The notes: generated by a model from the letters alone, not told the origin. DNA of 64,000 bases from an uncultured Rhizobium sp. (GCA_945952315.1 CAMFIE010000021.1:1-64000); one strand, 5' to 3'; positions 46,191 to 57,975 are shown, numbered from the stretch's first letter. Translations and numbers: made by a program.

Positions 46191-47059
46191 CGGTCGGGGA
46201 TGTGCTGATCGTCTATCTTCAGGAAAAGGCCGAGAAGACCGCCAGACCCAAAGAAACCGAGGCGATGCTGTCACGCCTCAACGAATTCTTCGGGGATATG
46301 ACCGTGGCAGAGATCCGCGGAAAATCATGCCGGGAATATGCCGATGACAGAGGAAACGAAGGCGGCGCCCGCCGAGATCTGGAAGTGCTGCGGGCCGCCG
46401 TCAATTACTACCATGCAGAATACTCTCTGGACGTCTTGCCCAAGATCACGCTTCCTGAAAAGGGAACGCCTCGACAGCGGTGGCTGACCAGATCGGAAGT
46501 CGCGCGGCTGATCAGGGCGGCAAGGAAGACCAAGCAGTGCGATCACCTCATCCGCCTCATCCTAATCGGCCTCTACACCGGAACGCGCCTGTCAGCCATT
46601 CTGGGGCTGCAATGGATGCCAAACACGAACGGCGGATATATCGATCTCGGGAAAGGTGTTATCTACCGGAAAGCCGAGGGCGAACGGGTGGCGCACAACA
46701 AGCGCAAGACGCCGGTCAAGATCCCGCCGCGGCTGATGCGATTCCTGCAATATTGGAAAGCCGCCGATTCCTCGATCGACAGCGAAGGCCGGGAAACATG
46801 CCTTCGGTATGCGGTGCATTTCAGAGGGGAGAAGATCGTAAAGCCACACAAGGCGTTCCGGACGATCAGGGCGGAAGCTGGGCTTGGAGAAGATGTCACG
46901 CCGCATGTGCTGAGACACACCAGAGCGACATGGCTCTCTCAGGCGGGCGTGGATGCGCACGAAGCGGCGGCATCTCTAGGGCTTACTGTGGAAGAGTTCG
47001 AACGGACCTATTCGCATAACAGTCCGGAGTTCCAAAAGGCTGCGGCGAATGCGTTCTGA
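46001..47059 (+). CDS. int: Tyrosine-type phage integrase
   Basis: 352 aa. Catalytic residues visible: Arg in LYTGTRLSAILGL near 193, His-x-x-Arg in HVLRHTRATW near 302-305 and the nucleophile Tyr near 337 in RTYSHNSPEF. An N-terminal arm-binding part and core-binding domain precede. It ends 96 bp from the 3' end of tRNA-Pro, its likely attachment site. The start codon ATG at 46001 lies inside the excisionase-like gene. Confidence 0.92.
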   Translation: MPQKRKPARLWLRPDTRTWFIKDGNRRISTECLEDDVAGAQARLAQYLAAQYEPQRGGRSAEVTVGDVLIVYLQEKAEKTARPKETEAMLSRLNEFFGDMTVAEIRGKSCREYADDRGNEGGARRDLEVLRAAVNYYHAEYSLDVLPKITLPEKGTPRQRWLTRSEVARLIRAARKTKQCDHLIRLILIGLYTGTRLSAILGLQWMPNTNGGYIDLGKGVIYRKAEGERVAHNKRKTPVKIPPRLMRFLQYWKAADSSIDSEGRETCLRYAVHFRGEKIVKPHKAFRTIRAEAGLGEDVTPHVLRHTRATWLSQAGVDAHEAAASLGLTVEEFERTYSHNSPEFQKAAANAF

Positions 47060-47097
47060 GGTGAAGCGGTCCGCAATCGGTCCGCAGAAATGAAAAA

Positions 47098-47115
47098 GCC
47101 GCCTGTGACGGCGGC
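47098..47115 (-). terminator. Terminator downstream of tRNA-Pro
   Basis: GCCGCC/GGCGGC stem; on the minus strand it is followed by TTTTT, so it ends the tRNA-Pro transcript. It may also slow the integrase transcript from the other side. Confidence 0.65.
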
Positions 47116-47154
47116 CTTCAATGGAAAATACCCTTTGTTTTCAGGCTTTTCCGC

Positions 47155-47231
47155 TGGTCGGAGTGGAGTGATTCGAACACTCGACCCCCACGTCCCGAAC
47201 GTGGTGCGCTACCAGACTGCGCTACACTCCG
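47155..47231 (-). tRNA. tRNA-Pro (anticodon CGG)
   Basis: Acceptor CGGAGTG/CACTCCG, anticodon arm CCACG-TTCGGGA-CGTGG with anticodon CGG, T arm GAGTG-TTCGAAT-CACTC, discriminator A and encoded CCA (47157-47155). The 3' end faces the integrase, so the prophage attachment core is expected in its 3' half. The gene is intact, as when the phage restores the tRNA end on integration. Confidence 0.95.
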
Positions 47232-47622
47232 TGCCAGCGCGGGTTCTATAGGACAGGCTTTTCGGAGACACAAGCCCCCGGATCAAAAAATGTCATGTGC
47301 TTGAGATATTTTATTCTTCATTCCCATCACGCCAGAAAACAACGCTGGCATTCCTGAAAAGCGGATGCAGCGAATGGGTGAAAATAGTTGCGGAACAGGG
47401 CTTGCAGGAGTTTTTCAGGCGTCTTAAGGCTTGTGCCGCGCGCCGGGCATCGTCTTGCGTTCAAGGCTGCGCGGCTCATCACGGATATCAGCGGTCGGGT
47501 TCCCGAAGGCACGGCGTGCACTGCGGGATCAGCCCGCCTTGAAGACGGAATTCACCGGCAGTGGCCTTGCCGCGCCGGGGCGGATTTCGCGGCGGAATTT
47601 TTTGGCAAGGGACATTGAACAC
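47232..47622. other. Intergenic stretch without a visible gene
   Basis: About 390 bp between tRNA-Pro and the lipoprotein gene. Short frames on both strands lack ribosome-binding sites and family likeness. It contains the upstream region of tRNA-Pro, which must hold its promoter on the minus strand. Confidence 0.5.
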
Positions 47623-48033
47623 ATGAACAATCGCATGATCTCGCTGGCCTGTGCAGCTGCCCTGCTCGCAGGCTGCACCACCACCGGCGGCGGCCTGCCG
47701 CGCAATGCGCTGGAAAGCGCCTGGAATGGCAAGTCGGCCGGCATCTTCTTTGCCCAGTTCGGCCCGCCCGCAGGCGATGAAGGCGATGGCCGCAACTATA
47801 CCTGGAAGGGTGGCTACAAGACCGTGCGCGTTCCGGCCAAATATGCCGAGGGCGCCAATGGCAAGAAGGGCAAGCGCCTTTCCAACGCCCAGACCCGCTA
47901 TCTGAGCTGCACCGTGAAGCTGTCGGTGGATGACGGCTACATGATTCGCTCGATCAAGGCGGTCGGTGACCGTCCCGGCGTGAACGGCCCCTCCTATTGC
48001 GCCGAATTCCTGGCTGGCAAGGCCGCCAAGTAA
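47623..48033 (+). CDS. Small lipoprotein
   Basis: 136 aa. Signal with lipobox LLAGC (Cys near residue 17), then a Thr/Gly-rich segment and a compact domain with a Cys pair (RYLSCTVKL, PSYCAEF). FAQFGPPAGDEGDGRNYTWK resembles small alphaproteobacterial outer-membrane lipoproteins. A terminator follows at 48079-48114. A second, related-looking lipoprotein lies at 49243. Confidence 0.75.
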   Translation: MNNRMISLACAAALLAGCTTTGGGLPRNALESAWNGKSAGIFFAQFGPPAGDEGDGRNYTWKGGYKTVRVPAKYAEGANGKKGKRLSNAQTRYLSCTVKLSVDDGYMIRSIKAVGDRPGVNGPSYCAEFLAGKAAK

Positions 48034-48078
48034 CGCCTCGCAAGCCGACCCGGACGACCCTTAACCCATCATTGACCA

Positions 48079-48114
48079 AGCCCGTCGGCTCTGCTGGCGG
48101 GCTTTTCATTTTTG
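48079..48114 (+). terminator. Intrinsic terminator after the lipoprotein gene
   Basis: AGCCCGTC pairs with GGCGGGCT (one G-U), followed by TTTTCATTTTT. Confidence 0.8.
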
Positions 48115-48159
48115 TCCTAATTTTCGCATATTCATCGGTAAATCTATTAGGAGGTGAGC

Positions 48160-49155
48160 ATGGCAATTGCACTGACGCCGACCCTTCGCAGGCCTGAAAG
48201 CGCGCGCCTGCCCGCCAAATGGGTGGCGGCCACGCTGGCGCTGGCCCTGAGCCCGGCGCTTGCCTTTCTCTATCTGCAGGAGCGGCGCTGCGCCTTGCGC
48301 TATCTGCTGATGAATGGGCTGGTGCTGAGCCTTGGCGGCCTGTTCGCCTTTGTCGGTTATGAGCAATTCACGCTGGGCGTGGTGCTGTTCTGCAATTTCG
48401 CTCTCGTCGGCGTGCCGGGCGCGGCGCATGTGAACACCTATTCGCTGGAGAGCCGGAAATACGGCAAGCGGCCGCTCTGCGCCACCCTGCCCTTTGTCCT
48501 CAGTCTGCCGATCGTTATCGCGATGAGCCTTTATGCGCTGACGATCTGGCTGAATGTGAAGCATATGGAAAACACCGCCATGGTGCCCACGCTGCCGCAG
48601 GGCGCGCCCTATATTCTGGACAAGGTGAGCTTTCACTGGCGGGCGCCGCGCCGGGGCGACATCATCGAGTTTACCAGCCGCAGCGCGCTCGGCGATGTCA
48701 CCCGCATTTCCCGCATCATAGGCCTGCCCGGAGACCGGATTGCGGTGCGCTCCGGCCTGCCTGTGCTGAATGGCACGGCCCTTCGCCGCGAAGCGCAGGG
48801 CGGCATCGACCTGAAGGATGGCATCAGCATCGTGCCTGCCGCAAGCTTTGTGGAAATCCTGCCGGAAAGCACCGTCTACAGCGTGATCAAGTCCGAGGCC
48901 GCAGGAACCGGTCCCTTCGACCATCGTCCGGACGTTGCCGTGCTGCCGGAAAGCTATTTCGTGCTCGGCGACAATCGTGACGTGGCCCGCGACAGCCGGG
49001 ACCAGATACAGGTGGGTCTGGTGCGGCAGGCCGATATTCTCGGCAATGTCATTCCACTGCGGCTGACGGAGGAGGAAGAGGCGCGCGCTGCCCGCAGTCT
49101 CGACTGGCTGCTGGGACTGGTTGGCCTTTCCAAAGGCAACAGCAATCCCGCCTGA
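48160..49155 (+). CDS. Signal peptidase I homologue lacking catalytic residues
   Basis: 331 aa. The N-terminal 120 residues contain three to four hydrophobic helices. The C-terminal part is S26-like (AMVPTLPQG, RGDIIEF, RIIGLPGDRI, YFVLGDNRDVARDSR). The motif that normally reads S-M-x-P-T-L has Ala140 instead of Ser, and the Lys before the IGLPGD box is Ser184. Both catalytic residues are therefore missing, although structural boxes are kept. AGGAGG precedes the ATG at 48160. Confidence 0.8.
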   Translation: MAIALTPTLRRPESARLPAKWVAATLALALSPALAFLYLQERRCALRYLLMNGLVLSLGGLFAFVGYEQFTLGVVLFCNFALVGVPGAAHVNTYSLESRKYGKRPLCATLPFVLSLPIVIAMSLYALTIWLNVKHMENTAMVPTLPQGAPYILDKVSFHWRAPRRGDIIEFTSRSALGDVTRISRIIGLPGDRIAVRSGLPVLNGTALRREAQGGIDLKDGISIVPAASFVEILPESTVYSVIKSEAAGTGPFDHRPDVAVLPESYFVLGDNRDVARDSRDQIQVGLVRQADILGNVIPLRLTEEEEARAARSLDWLLGLVGLSKGNSNPA

Positions 49156-49242
49156 AGACACGCCGACATGCCTTTGATCTGGCCATTCCGGGGCGAGGCC
49201 TGCTATAGGTCCGAGGCATGTCTGAAGGCGATGGAGGATTTG

Positions 49243-49668
49243 ATGGCGCGCATTCACCGGACCGTTTTTCCGCTGCTGCTTGGCGGCCTTTCGCTGCTTT
49301 CCGGCTGCGTGACCACGGAGGACATCAATGCCGGCGTGCTGACGCTGGAGGGCAAGCCCTATCAATATGCCTTTGACCGGATCGGCTATCCCGACATGGA
49401 GCGCAAGATCGCGGGCAAGACGGTGTTTACCTGGGTGAACCAGGAATCAGGCACCTATACCGTTCCCGACACCGAAACCGCGACCGCCATGGTCGACGGC
49501 CATTTCATCACCACGGAAATCCAGACGACCCGGCTCGAGAGCTACAATTACCATTGCAAGCTCGACCTGATCGTCAACGCAAGCGGCATCGTGGAACGCG
49601 CCGAATCCGAAGGCAACCTGCAAGGCTGCCAACGCTACGCGGCACTGGCGCCGAAGAAAAAGAAGTAG
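49243..49668 (+). CDS. Small lipoprotein
   Basis: 141 aa from the ATG at 49243 (GGAGG 6 nt upstream). Lipobox LLSGC at about residues 18-22. Domain with YQYAFDRIGYPDMERKIAGK and a late YNYHCKLDL...LQGCQRY Cys pair, resembling the lipoprotein at 47623 in size and layout. Envelope location inferred. Confidence 0.75.
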   Translation: MARIHRTVFPLLLGGLSLLSGCVTTEDINAGVLTLEGKPYQYAFDRIGYPDMERKIAGKTVFTWVNQESGTYTVPDTETATAMVDGHFITTEIQTTRLESYNYHCKLDLIVNASGIVERAESEGNLQGCQRYAALAPKKKK

Positions 49669-49854
49669 CCGCAGTTTGCTATTTTGCCTGCCATGTCCTT
49701 CGTTGCCTGCAACCTACCACTCCCTCAGCGTTGCCAACCAGCTTAGACCTGACGCTTATGGCAATAACCATATGTCAATTTCAGCGAACCTTGTTCGATA
49801 TTAGAGTTCTTACATTGCTTGAACTACCATATCATTTGGAGGAGAGTTACAAAG

Positions 49855-50292
49855 ATGACAAAGAAATTGTTTATTATTTTCGCCGCCGCGACGGCCCTCC
49901 TCATCGCTGGAAAAAGCAAAGCAGATGAATTGAAGCCACTGGCTGAAGCGGCTGCTCAGGAGACCAGTCCAGCAATGATGTTATACGTGATGAAGCGTTG
50001 TGCTTCTGCTCACGCATCTGTAGCCATGCGCATTGGAGATTCTACGAGGTCACAGGATCAAGACCTAAAGGCGGCAGAGAAGAGGGCTGCGGCCTATTTT
50101 CTCTCTATTGGTAAAAACGTAATTGCCGAAACCAATCTCCCAGACACCGATGAGACTCTAGTTCGTGATATCTCGGAAATGTCCGCCTCTTACCTGAAGA
50201 TGATGCAAGCCAACTACGTGGCAACTGGAAATGCAATGGGGGACCAGATGAAGGCAGACATTCTGTACTGCAAGTCTGTACTTGAAAACTGA
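49855..50292 (+). CDS. Small secreted protein in a low-GC islet
   Basis: 145 aa. Signal peptide MTKKLFIIFAAATALLIAGK with likely cleavage near SKA. Mature part helical with two Cys (MKRCASA, ILYCKSV). GGAGGAGAG lies 9 nt upstream. GC content is clearly lower than in the flanking host genes, and the gene lies beside tRNA-Gln, so it may be a transferred islet. No family recognised. Confidence 0.7.
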   Translation: MTKKLFIIFAAATALLIAGKSKADELKPLAEAAAQETSPAMMLYVMKRCASAHASVAMRIGDSTRSQDQDLKAAEKRAAAYFLSIGKNVIAETNLPDTDETLVRDISEMSASYLKMMQANYVATGNAMGDQMKADILYCKSVLEN

Positions 50293-50549
50293 TGGACTCG
50301 GACACCTAACAATACCCGCAGTCGCGCCAAAGATAAGGATATGTCGACTATTTTGGTCGCCACAATCGCACGCAGGCGATCCATGTGCAGTTCAATGGGT
50401 TCACCTTTTTGCAAGCTGTGTTGTGAAGTAGCGATTTGCCATCAACGGGCGTGATTAAGGCGTCAGAAATAGGTCCCAGAGGTACATTCAGGGCGACGAC
50501 AGGTACAAGTCCTATCATAATCTATTGATTTTTATATAATAATTTAATA

Positions 50550-50624
50550 TGGCTGGGGCGCCTGGATTCGAACCAGGGGATGGCGGTACCAAAAACCGCT
50601 GCCTTACCGCTTGGCTACGCCCCA
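50550..50624 (-). tRNA. tRNA-Gln (anticodon TTG)
   Basis: Acceptor TGGGGCG/CGCCCCA, anticodon arm GCGGT-TTTTGGT-ACCGC with anticodon TTG, T arm CCTGG-TTCGAAT-CCAGG, discriminator G and encoded CCA (50552-50550). Confidence 0.95.
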
Positions 50625-50871
50625 GCAGGGGAAGGTGCGCTTGGGCGCGCTTCCCTCTGAAAACGAGCGGGTGTTAGCAAAATGCCGTGCGGGCGGCAAT
50701 CGTTTAGTGGAAAGCCGGGCATAATTTCTGTGGTTGCGGGAAAGCGCGTGGCGAAAGCGCCCTCGGCGGGGTTTTTCCGGGCACAAGGCACCGCTTTGCG
50801 CAATCGGCCCTTTCGCGGCGGGCTGCATCTGGGCTAACCTTCCGTCAATTTCAAACCGGAAAGCCAGTTTC

Positions 50872-51168
50872 ATGAGCCGTTTCAAAGCCAGACCGCCTGC
50901 CGTTCCCACCTTGCTGCTGGATGACGAGGTGGTGCGCATCACCCGCTGGGATTTCGAGCCGGGGGCCGATACCGGCCACCATGTGCATGGCATGGGCTAT
51001 GTCGTCGTGCCGATGACCGATCTCAAGATCCTGATCGAGGACAAGGATGGCGAGCGGCGGATCGATGTTGCAAGGGGTGCGGCCTACCGGCGCGATGCGG
51101 GCGTGGAGCACAATGTCGTCAATGCCGGCACCGAGCCGATGAGCTTCATCGAGATCGAGTACAAGTAA
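50872..51168 (+). CDS. Cupin-domain protein
   Basis: 98 aa. The cupin motifs are visible: GADTGHHVHGMGYVVVP (metal-binding His) and GVEHNVVNAG with a further His. Single-domain cupins of this size are small metal-binding beta barrels. It lies 2 bp before the MBL-fold gene, probably one operon. Confidence 0.85.
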   Translation: MSRFKARPPAVPTLLLDDEVVRITRWDFEPGADTGHHVHGMGYVVVPMTDLKILIEDKDGERRIDVARGAAYRRDAGVEHNVVNAGTEPMSFIEIEYK

Positions 51169-51170
51169 TC

Positions 51171-52094
51171 ATGGCGGCTGGCGATGAGGATGACATCCGC
51201 TTCGAGCGGGAATTCGATCCGGCCTATGGCCGGGCCGTTCCGGTTGCCGATGGCATCCAGCGCCTGACGGTGAACAACCCCTCGCCCTTCACCTTTCTCG
51301 GCACCAATACCTATATTGTCGGCGAAAAATCCGTGGTGGTGATCGATCCCGGCCCGGAAGACGAAGCCCATTATCAGGCCTTGAAACAGGCACTTGACGG
51401 ACGCCGCGTCTCCCATATCGCCGTTTCTCACACCCACCGCGATCACTCGCCGCTCGCCCGCAGGCTGAAGCAGGAGACGGGCGCGATCATCGTTGCGGAA
51501 GGCCCGCACCGCGCCTCCCGCCCGTTGCATGATGGCGAGAAGAACCCCTTTGCCGAAAGTTCGGACATGGATTTCACCCCCGATGTCGCCCTTGCGGATG
51601 GCGAAAAGGTGGAGGGCGATGGCTGGGTGCTGGAGGCAATCCACACGCCCGGCCACACGGCAAACCATGCCGCCTTTGCGCTGGAAGGCACCGGCATCGT
51701 GTTTTCCGCCGATCATGTCATGGCCTGGGCGACCTCCATCGTTGCGCCGCCGGATGGCGCGATGGCCGATTACATGGCCTCGCTCGAGCGGCTGCTGAGC
51801 CGCGATGACCGGCTTTACCTGCCCGGCCATGGCGGGGCGGTGACGGAACCGGCGGCCTTTCTGAGGGGCTTGAGAGCCCATCGCCGCATGCGCGAGCGGG
51901 CGGTGCTGGAGCGCATCCGCTCCGGTGACAGGCTGATCCCGGATATGGTCGCGGCGATCTACCGCGATACGGACAAGCGCCTGCATGGGGCGGCCGCCCT
52001 TTCCGTGCTCGCACATCTGGAAGATCTGGTGGAAAAGGGCCGTGTCTCGACGGATGGCCCGCCGCGGCTTGGTGGCGCCTATTTCCCGAGCTGA
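51171..52094 (+). CDS. MBL-fold metallo-hydrolase
   Basis: 307 aa. Metal motif HTHRDHSP near residues 85-92, IHTPGHTANHAAF, FSADHVMAW and LPGHGG in order, plus a C-terminal winged-helix-like region as in LACTB2-type hydrolases. Probably a hydrolase on small esters, thioesters or RNA; substrate unknown. Confidence 0.88.
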   Translation: MAAGDEDDIRFEREFDPAYGRAVPVADGIQRLTVNNPSPFTFLGTNTYIVGEKSVVVIDPGPEDEAHYQALKQALDGRRVSHIAVSHTHRDHSPLARRLKQETGAIIVAEGPHRASRPLHDGEKNPFAESSDMDFTPDVALADGEKVEGDGWVLEAIHTPGHTANHAAFALEGTGIVFSADHVMAWATSIVAPPDGAMADYMASLERLLSRDDRLYLPGHGGAVTEPAAFLRGLRAHRRMRERAVLERIRSGDRLIPDMVAAIYRDTDKRLHGAAALSVLAHLEDLVEKGRVSTDGPPRLGGAYFPS

Positions 52095-52113
52095 TGTTCG
52101 TTCGGCCTCAGGC

Positions 52114-53034
52114 TCAGCCGCCGGCGATGCCCAGCAATTCCGCATCCAGCGCTTTCAGAAAGGCGGCGGCGACACCGTCGCTGAAGCCGAGGTCGCGCGC
52201 GCCATAGCGGGAGGCGACCCGCATATCCACATAGGTCGTCTCGGCATCTTCCCGAAGGCGGATCACCACATCGAAGGTGAAGCCGAAGACGAGGCTGCGC
52301 GTTTCGCCCTGCAGCACCATGTCGCCGCGCGGCGCGGCGGGCGCATCCAGGTTCGGGCGCTGGCGCGGAACGGGGCCGATTTCCGGCGTTGCCGCCGGTT
52401 CCGCATCGGCAGGCGCTTCCGTTTCGCTCGCGGCATCCTTGCCGGTCGGCGCGCTGTCCTCCAGATCGACAATCGCGTTTTCAAGCCCGCTCTGCTCGAC
52501 AATGCGGATGTGATTTGCCTTCGCAACCTTGATCACGGCCTGATAGACGCGGTCCATCGCGCCTTCGTAGCGGCGGCCGGTAAGCTCCGGATAGGCGGCC
52601 TTCACTGCCGCCTGGCCTGCCGCCGATTGATCCCGCTTCGGCAGGAAGGACGTATCCGGCGGCGGCACCTTCAGCCATTGCGGCGGATTTTCGCGATCGG
52701 TGGAAACTTCGGCGACCGCAGGCGTGGTGCGGGCAAGATAAAGGGCTCCCCCCGCAAGGCCAAGCGGCAGCGTGGAGAGGACAAGCGCGGTCAGCGCTGC
52801 AATTCCCCCTTCCGCGCCCACCTGCCAGAGCCGTTGCAGACCGATCAGCGCAAGCAGGACAGCAAGCCCGGCAAGTGCGGTTGCGGCCGCCAGCGCCGCC
52901 ACCAGCATCGGCGTTGCAATCAGGCCGAACCGGTGCGTCCCCAACGCAATCAGCGTGCCGAAAAAGGCAAGCTGCGCCAGCCTTCTGGCAAGCCGGGCCG
53001 AATGCGAGACGGGTCTGACGAAATGGATGAACAT
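52114..53034 (-). CDS. DUF1499-family membrane protein
   Basis: 306 aa. Three hydrophobic segments lie in the first 110 residues. The soluble part (FLPKRDQSAAGQAAVKAAYP, AIKVAKANHIRIVEQSG-like region, MRVASRYGARDLG) matches DUF1499. Function of the family is not known. Confidence 0.78.
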   Translation of the reverse strand: MFIHFVRPVSHSARLARRLAQLAFFGTLIALGTHRFGLIATPMLVAALAAATALAGLAVLLALIGLQRLWQVGAEGGIAALTALVLSTLPLGLAGGALYLARTTPAVAEVSTDRENPPQWLKVPPPDTSFLPKRDQSAAGQAAVKAAYPELTGRRYEGAMDRVYQAVIKVAKANHIRIVEQSGLENAIVDLEDSAPTGKDAASETEAPADAEPAATPEIGPVPRQRPNLDAPAAPRGDMVLQGETRSLVFGFTFDVVIRLREDAETTYVDMRVASRYGARDLGFSDGVAAAFLKALDAELLGIAGG

Positions 53035-53299
53035 GCGTTGCTGCGGCTCGGGCTGGAGAACTGCCTATGAATTATAGCGGAATTCACCCGCGCGCCATGG
53101 CCGTGAGCCCTACAATCACCTTTTTGCCGCAGTCTTTGTGCAAGACTTGCAAAAAGGCATAGACCAATTTCTAAATTTACCCTTAAAACTAATAGGTGAT
53201 AATTTACAGTATGACGCGAAATAGTCATGATTGCATATTGCATGATGAGTCGCGTTTTGAGTGCATGGTGAAGGCAATCCGCATGAGAGGATGGCGGGA

Positions 53300-53734
53300 A
53301 TGGCGATGAACACGGCCTTTCAGAACCGGCAATGGGAGCCCCGCATTTCGGAGCCCGGCCAGACGAGCTTTGCTTCCGCCGCGTCAATCGCGCCGAATGG
53401 CCTGCCGCTGCATATTCTCAGCGATGAACCCGTACTGGAGCTGGAACTGGCGCTGATGGCCTTCAATCCCGCCCGGCAGACCTTTCTCGCCGCGGTCTGC
53501 GAAGCGGCGCGGGTGGTCAACGGCACCTGCCTGTTCGAGCTTCCGGCGCAGGGCCTGATGGACAATTGCGAGCGTGTGGCAGCCGTGCATCTTTCGACCA
53601 GCGATGGCCCGCTCACCGTCTTTGCCTGTCTCGAGACCGATGGCGAAAGCATCCGCCTTGAGCGCGCGGGCGAACGCCACGGCAAGCTCACCCGCTTTGC
53701 CCGCTCCTTCCTCAGCCTGCTGCAAACGCTCTGA
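53300..53734 (+). CDS. Conserved hypothetical protein
   Basis: 144 aa; starts at 53291 or 53306 are also possible. The core LELELALMAFNPARQTFLAA then ACLETDGESIRLERAGERHG is amphipathic and small. It lies alone between divergent or convergent neighbours. No family recognised. Confidence 0.6.
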   Translation: MAMNTAFQNRQWEPRISEPGQTSFASAASIAPNGLPLHILSDEPVLELELALMAFNPARQTFLAAVCEAARVVNGTCLFELPAQGLMDNCERVAAVHLSTSDGPLTVFACLETDGESIRLERAGERHGKLTRFARSFLSLLQTL

Positions 53735-53742
53735 CGGAACTC

Positions 53743-54369
53743 TCACACCGGCGGCAGCAGGATATGCAGGCCAAGCCCGGCGATCAGGGAACCGCCACAG
53801 AGCCGCACCTTGCGCAACAACGGTGCATTCCGGCTGATCCCGCATCGCACCAGCCGCGCGCAGGCCATGCTGGCCAGATCGCCCAGCGTGAAGATGGCGT
53901 TCACGACAATGCCGAGCAGGATCAGCCGCAGGATCGCGTGGCTCTCATCCGGCGCCACGAAGCGCGGCAATTGCGTGATGTAAAACACGGCGGTTTGCGG
54001 ATTGAGCACTTCCACCCACACACTCTGCAGGAAAGAGCGGCTTTCGCCCGCAGGCATCTCGTCGTGTCCGGGCAGATGCGCATCGGCAACCTCCATCACC
54101 ATGGAAAAGCCGATCCACAGCAGATAGACGGCGCCCGCGATGCGAAGCGCGGCATAAAGACCGGGCATGATCGTAATGACCAGCGAAATGCTGGCGATGG
54201 CCCAGACGATATGGACATAGCAACCGAGATGCATGCCGATAGCCGCCTGCCAGCCCGCCTTCGGCCCATGCGCCAGCGTCTGCCCGGCCACATACAGCAT
54301 CGCAGGCCCCGGAATGAAGGCAAACAGCAGGGTTGAAATCCAGAAATCAAGAAATATCGGGGAAAACAT
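53743..54369 (-). CDS. LysE/RhtB-family exporter
   Basis: 208 aa from the ATG at 54369; an upstream ATG at 54408 gives 13 more residues. Six hydrophobic segments; the family start FWISTLLFAFIPGPAMLYV and GWQAAIGMHLGCYVH, then LNPQTAVFYI are typical. It exports amino acids or derivatives across the inner membrane; substrate unknown. Confidence 0.88.
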   Translation of the reverse strand: MFSPIFLDFWISTLLFAFIPGPAMLYVAGQTLAHGPKAGWQAAIGMHLGCYVHIVWAIASISLVITIMPGLYAALRIAGAVYLLWIGFSMVMEVADAHLPGHDEMPAGESRSFLQSVWVEVLNPQTAVFYITQLPRFVAPDESHAILRLILLGIVVNAIFTLGDLASMACARLVRCGISRNAPLLRKVRLCGGSLIAGLGLHILLPPV

Positions 54370-54454
54370 CGCGCATACCAGATTGAATATGCGAAATTCA
54401 TAATTCATTTGAATGGTAAAAACCGGCCCTATCTTGGACTAGTCCAAGTCGGGA

Positions 54455-57148
<2,694 letters not shown>

Positions 57149-57346
57149 GACTGTTTTTCCTGCCTCTTGACTGCACGGTAATCCATTCAAAAACGAAAGG
57201 AAATCACCCTTTCGGGTAAAATTGTGCAGTGCGATATGAGAAAAACACAAAGCGGCAGCATCAAGACCCACCCCTTCAATTTATAAATTCTTACTTTATG
57301 ATATTCTCGCATTTAAAATGTTGACAAATCTGCCAACGGTGAGAGA

Positions 57347-57682
57347 ATGGCTGAGAGACGACTGTCATGGATACGCAGCGCCAGAAAGACCTATGAGACC
57401 TTTCCGGAAGACGTAAAAGTCAGTGTGATGCGCGCACTCTTCAGCGTTGCAGCGGGAGGCATGCCAGAAACGGTCAAACCTCTGAAGGGCCTCGAAGGAG
57501 GCGTCTTCGAAATTGCCATCCGGCATCGAAAGGATGCCTGGCGTGTGGTCTATGCATTGAAACTCGGAGACGAAATATGGATCATCCACGCCTTTCAAAA
57601 GAAATCCAAATCCGGGATAGCCACCCCAAAAGCGGAGATCGAGACAATCCGGCAGAGGATCAAGGCTTTGAAGGCCACCTAG
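57347..57682 (+). CDS. RelE/HigB-type toxin (phage Gp49-like)
   Basis: 111 aa. VFEIAIRHRKDAWRVVYAL then IWIIHAFQKKSKSG is the hallmark of the Gp49-like HigB family of ribosome-dependent mRNA interferases. The partner gene overlaps its 3' end by 106 bp. Short and located between host genes, it is a typical chromosomal toxin-antitoxin locus. Confidence 0.85.
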   Translation: MAERRLSWIRSARKTYETFPEDVKVSVMRALFSVAAGGMPETVKPLKGLEGGVFEIAIRHRKDAWRVVYALKLGDEIWIIHAFQKKSKSGIATPKAEIETIRQRIKALKAT

Positions 57683-57972
57683 ATCTGCGGGCAGATGCAT
57701 TTCACTGCAGTGAAAACCCCTTCCGCGATTTCGGCCTTCCCAATCCCGATCTCGAACGTGCCAAATCTACCCTCGCCGGCTGGATCATGAAGGCGCTGGA
57801 CGATCAGGGGCTCTCCACCCGGGATGCCGAAGCCAGAACCGGCATCGCCCATTCCGAATTCTCCCGCATCCGCAACGTGAAACTCAGCCGCTTCACGCTC
57901 GACCGCCTGTTCGTGATCTTTGCGAAGCTGGAACCGGGGGCGGAGATTTCCGTCAATCTCGTGAGGCCCTGA
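57577..57972 (+). CDS. HigA/Xre-type antitoxin
   Basis: 131 aa from the only in-frame ATG (57577), inside the toxin gene. From about residue 45 (ENPFRDFGLPNPDLERAKST) it matches Xre antitoxins paired with Gp49-like toxins, with helix-turn-helix STRDAEARTGIAHSEFSRIR. The first 40 residues are encoded in the overlap and may not be part of the folded protein. Confidence 0.75.
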   Translation: MDHPRLSKEIQIRDSHPKSGDRDNPAEDQGFEGHLDLRADAFHCSENPFRDFGLPNPDLERAKSTLAGWIMKALDDQGLSTRDAEARTGIAHSEFSRIRNVKLSRFTLDRLFVIFAKLEPGAEISVNLVRP

Positions 57973-57975
57973 ACC

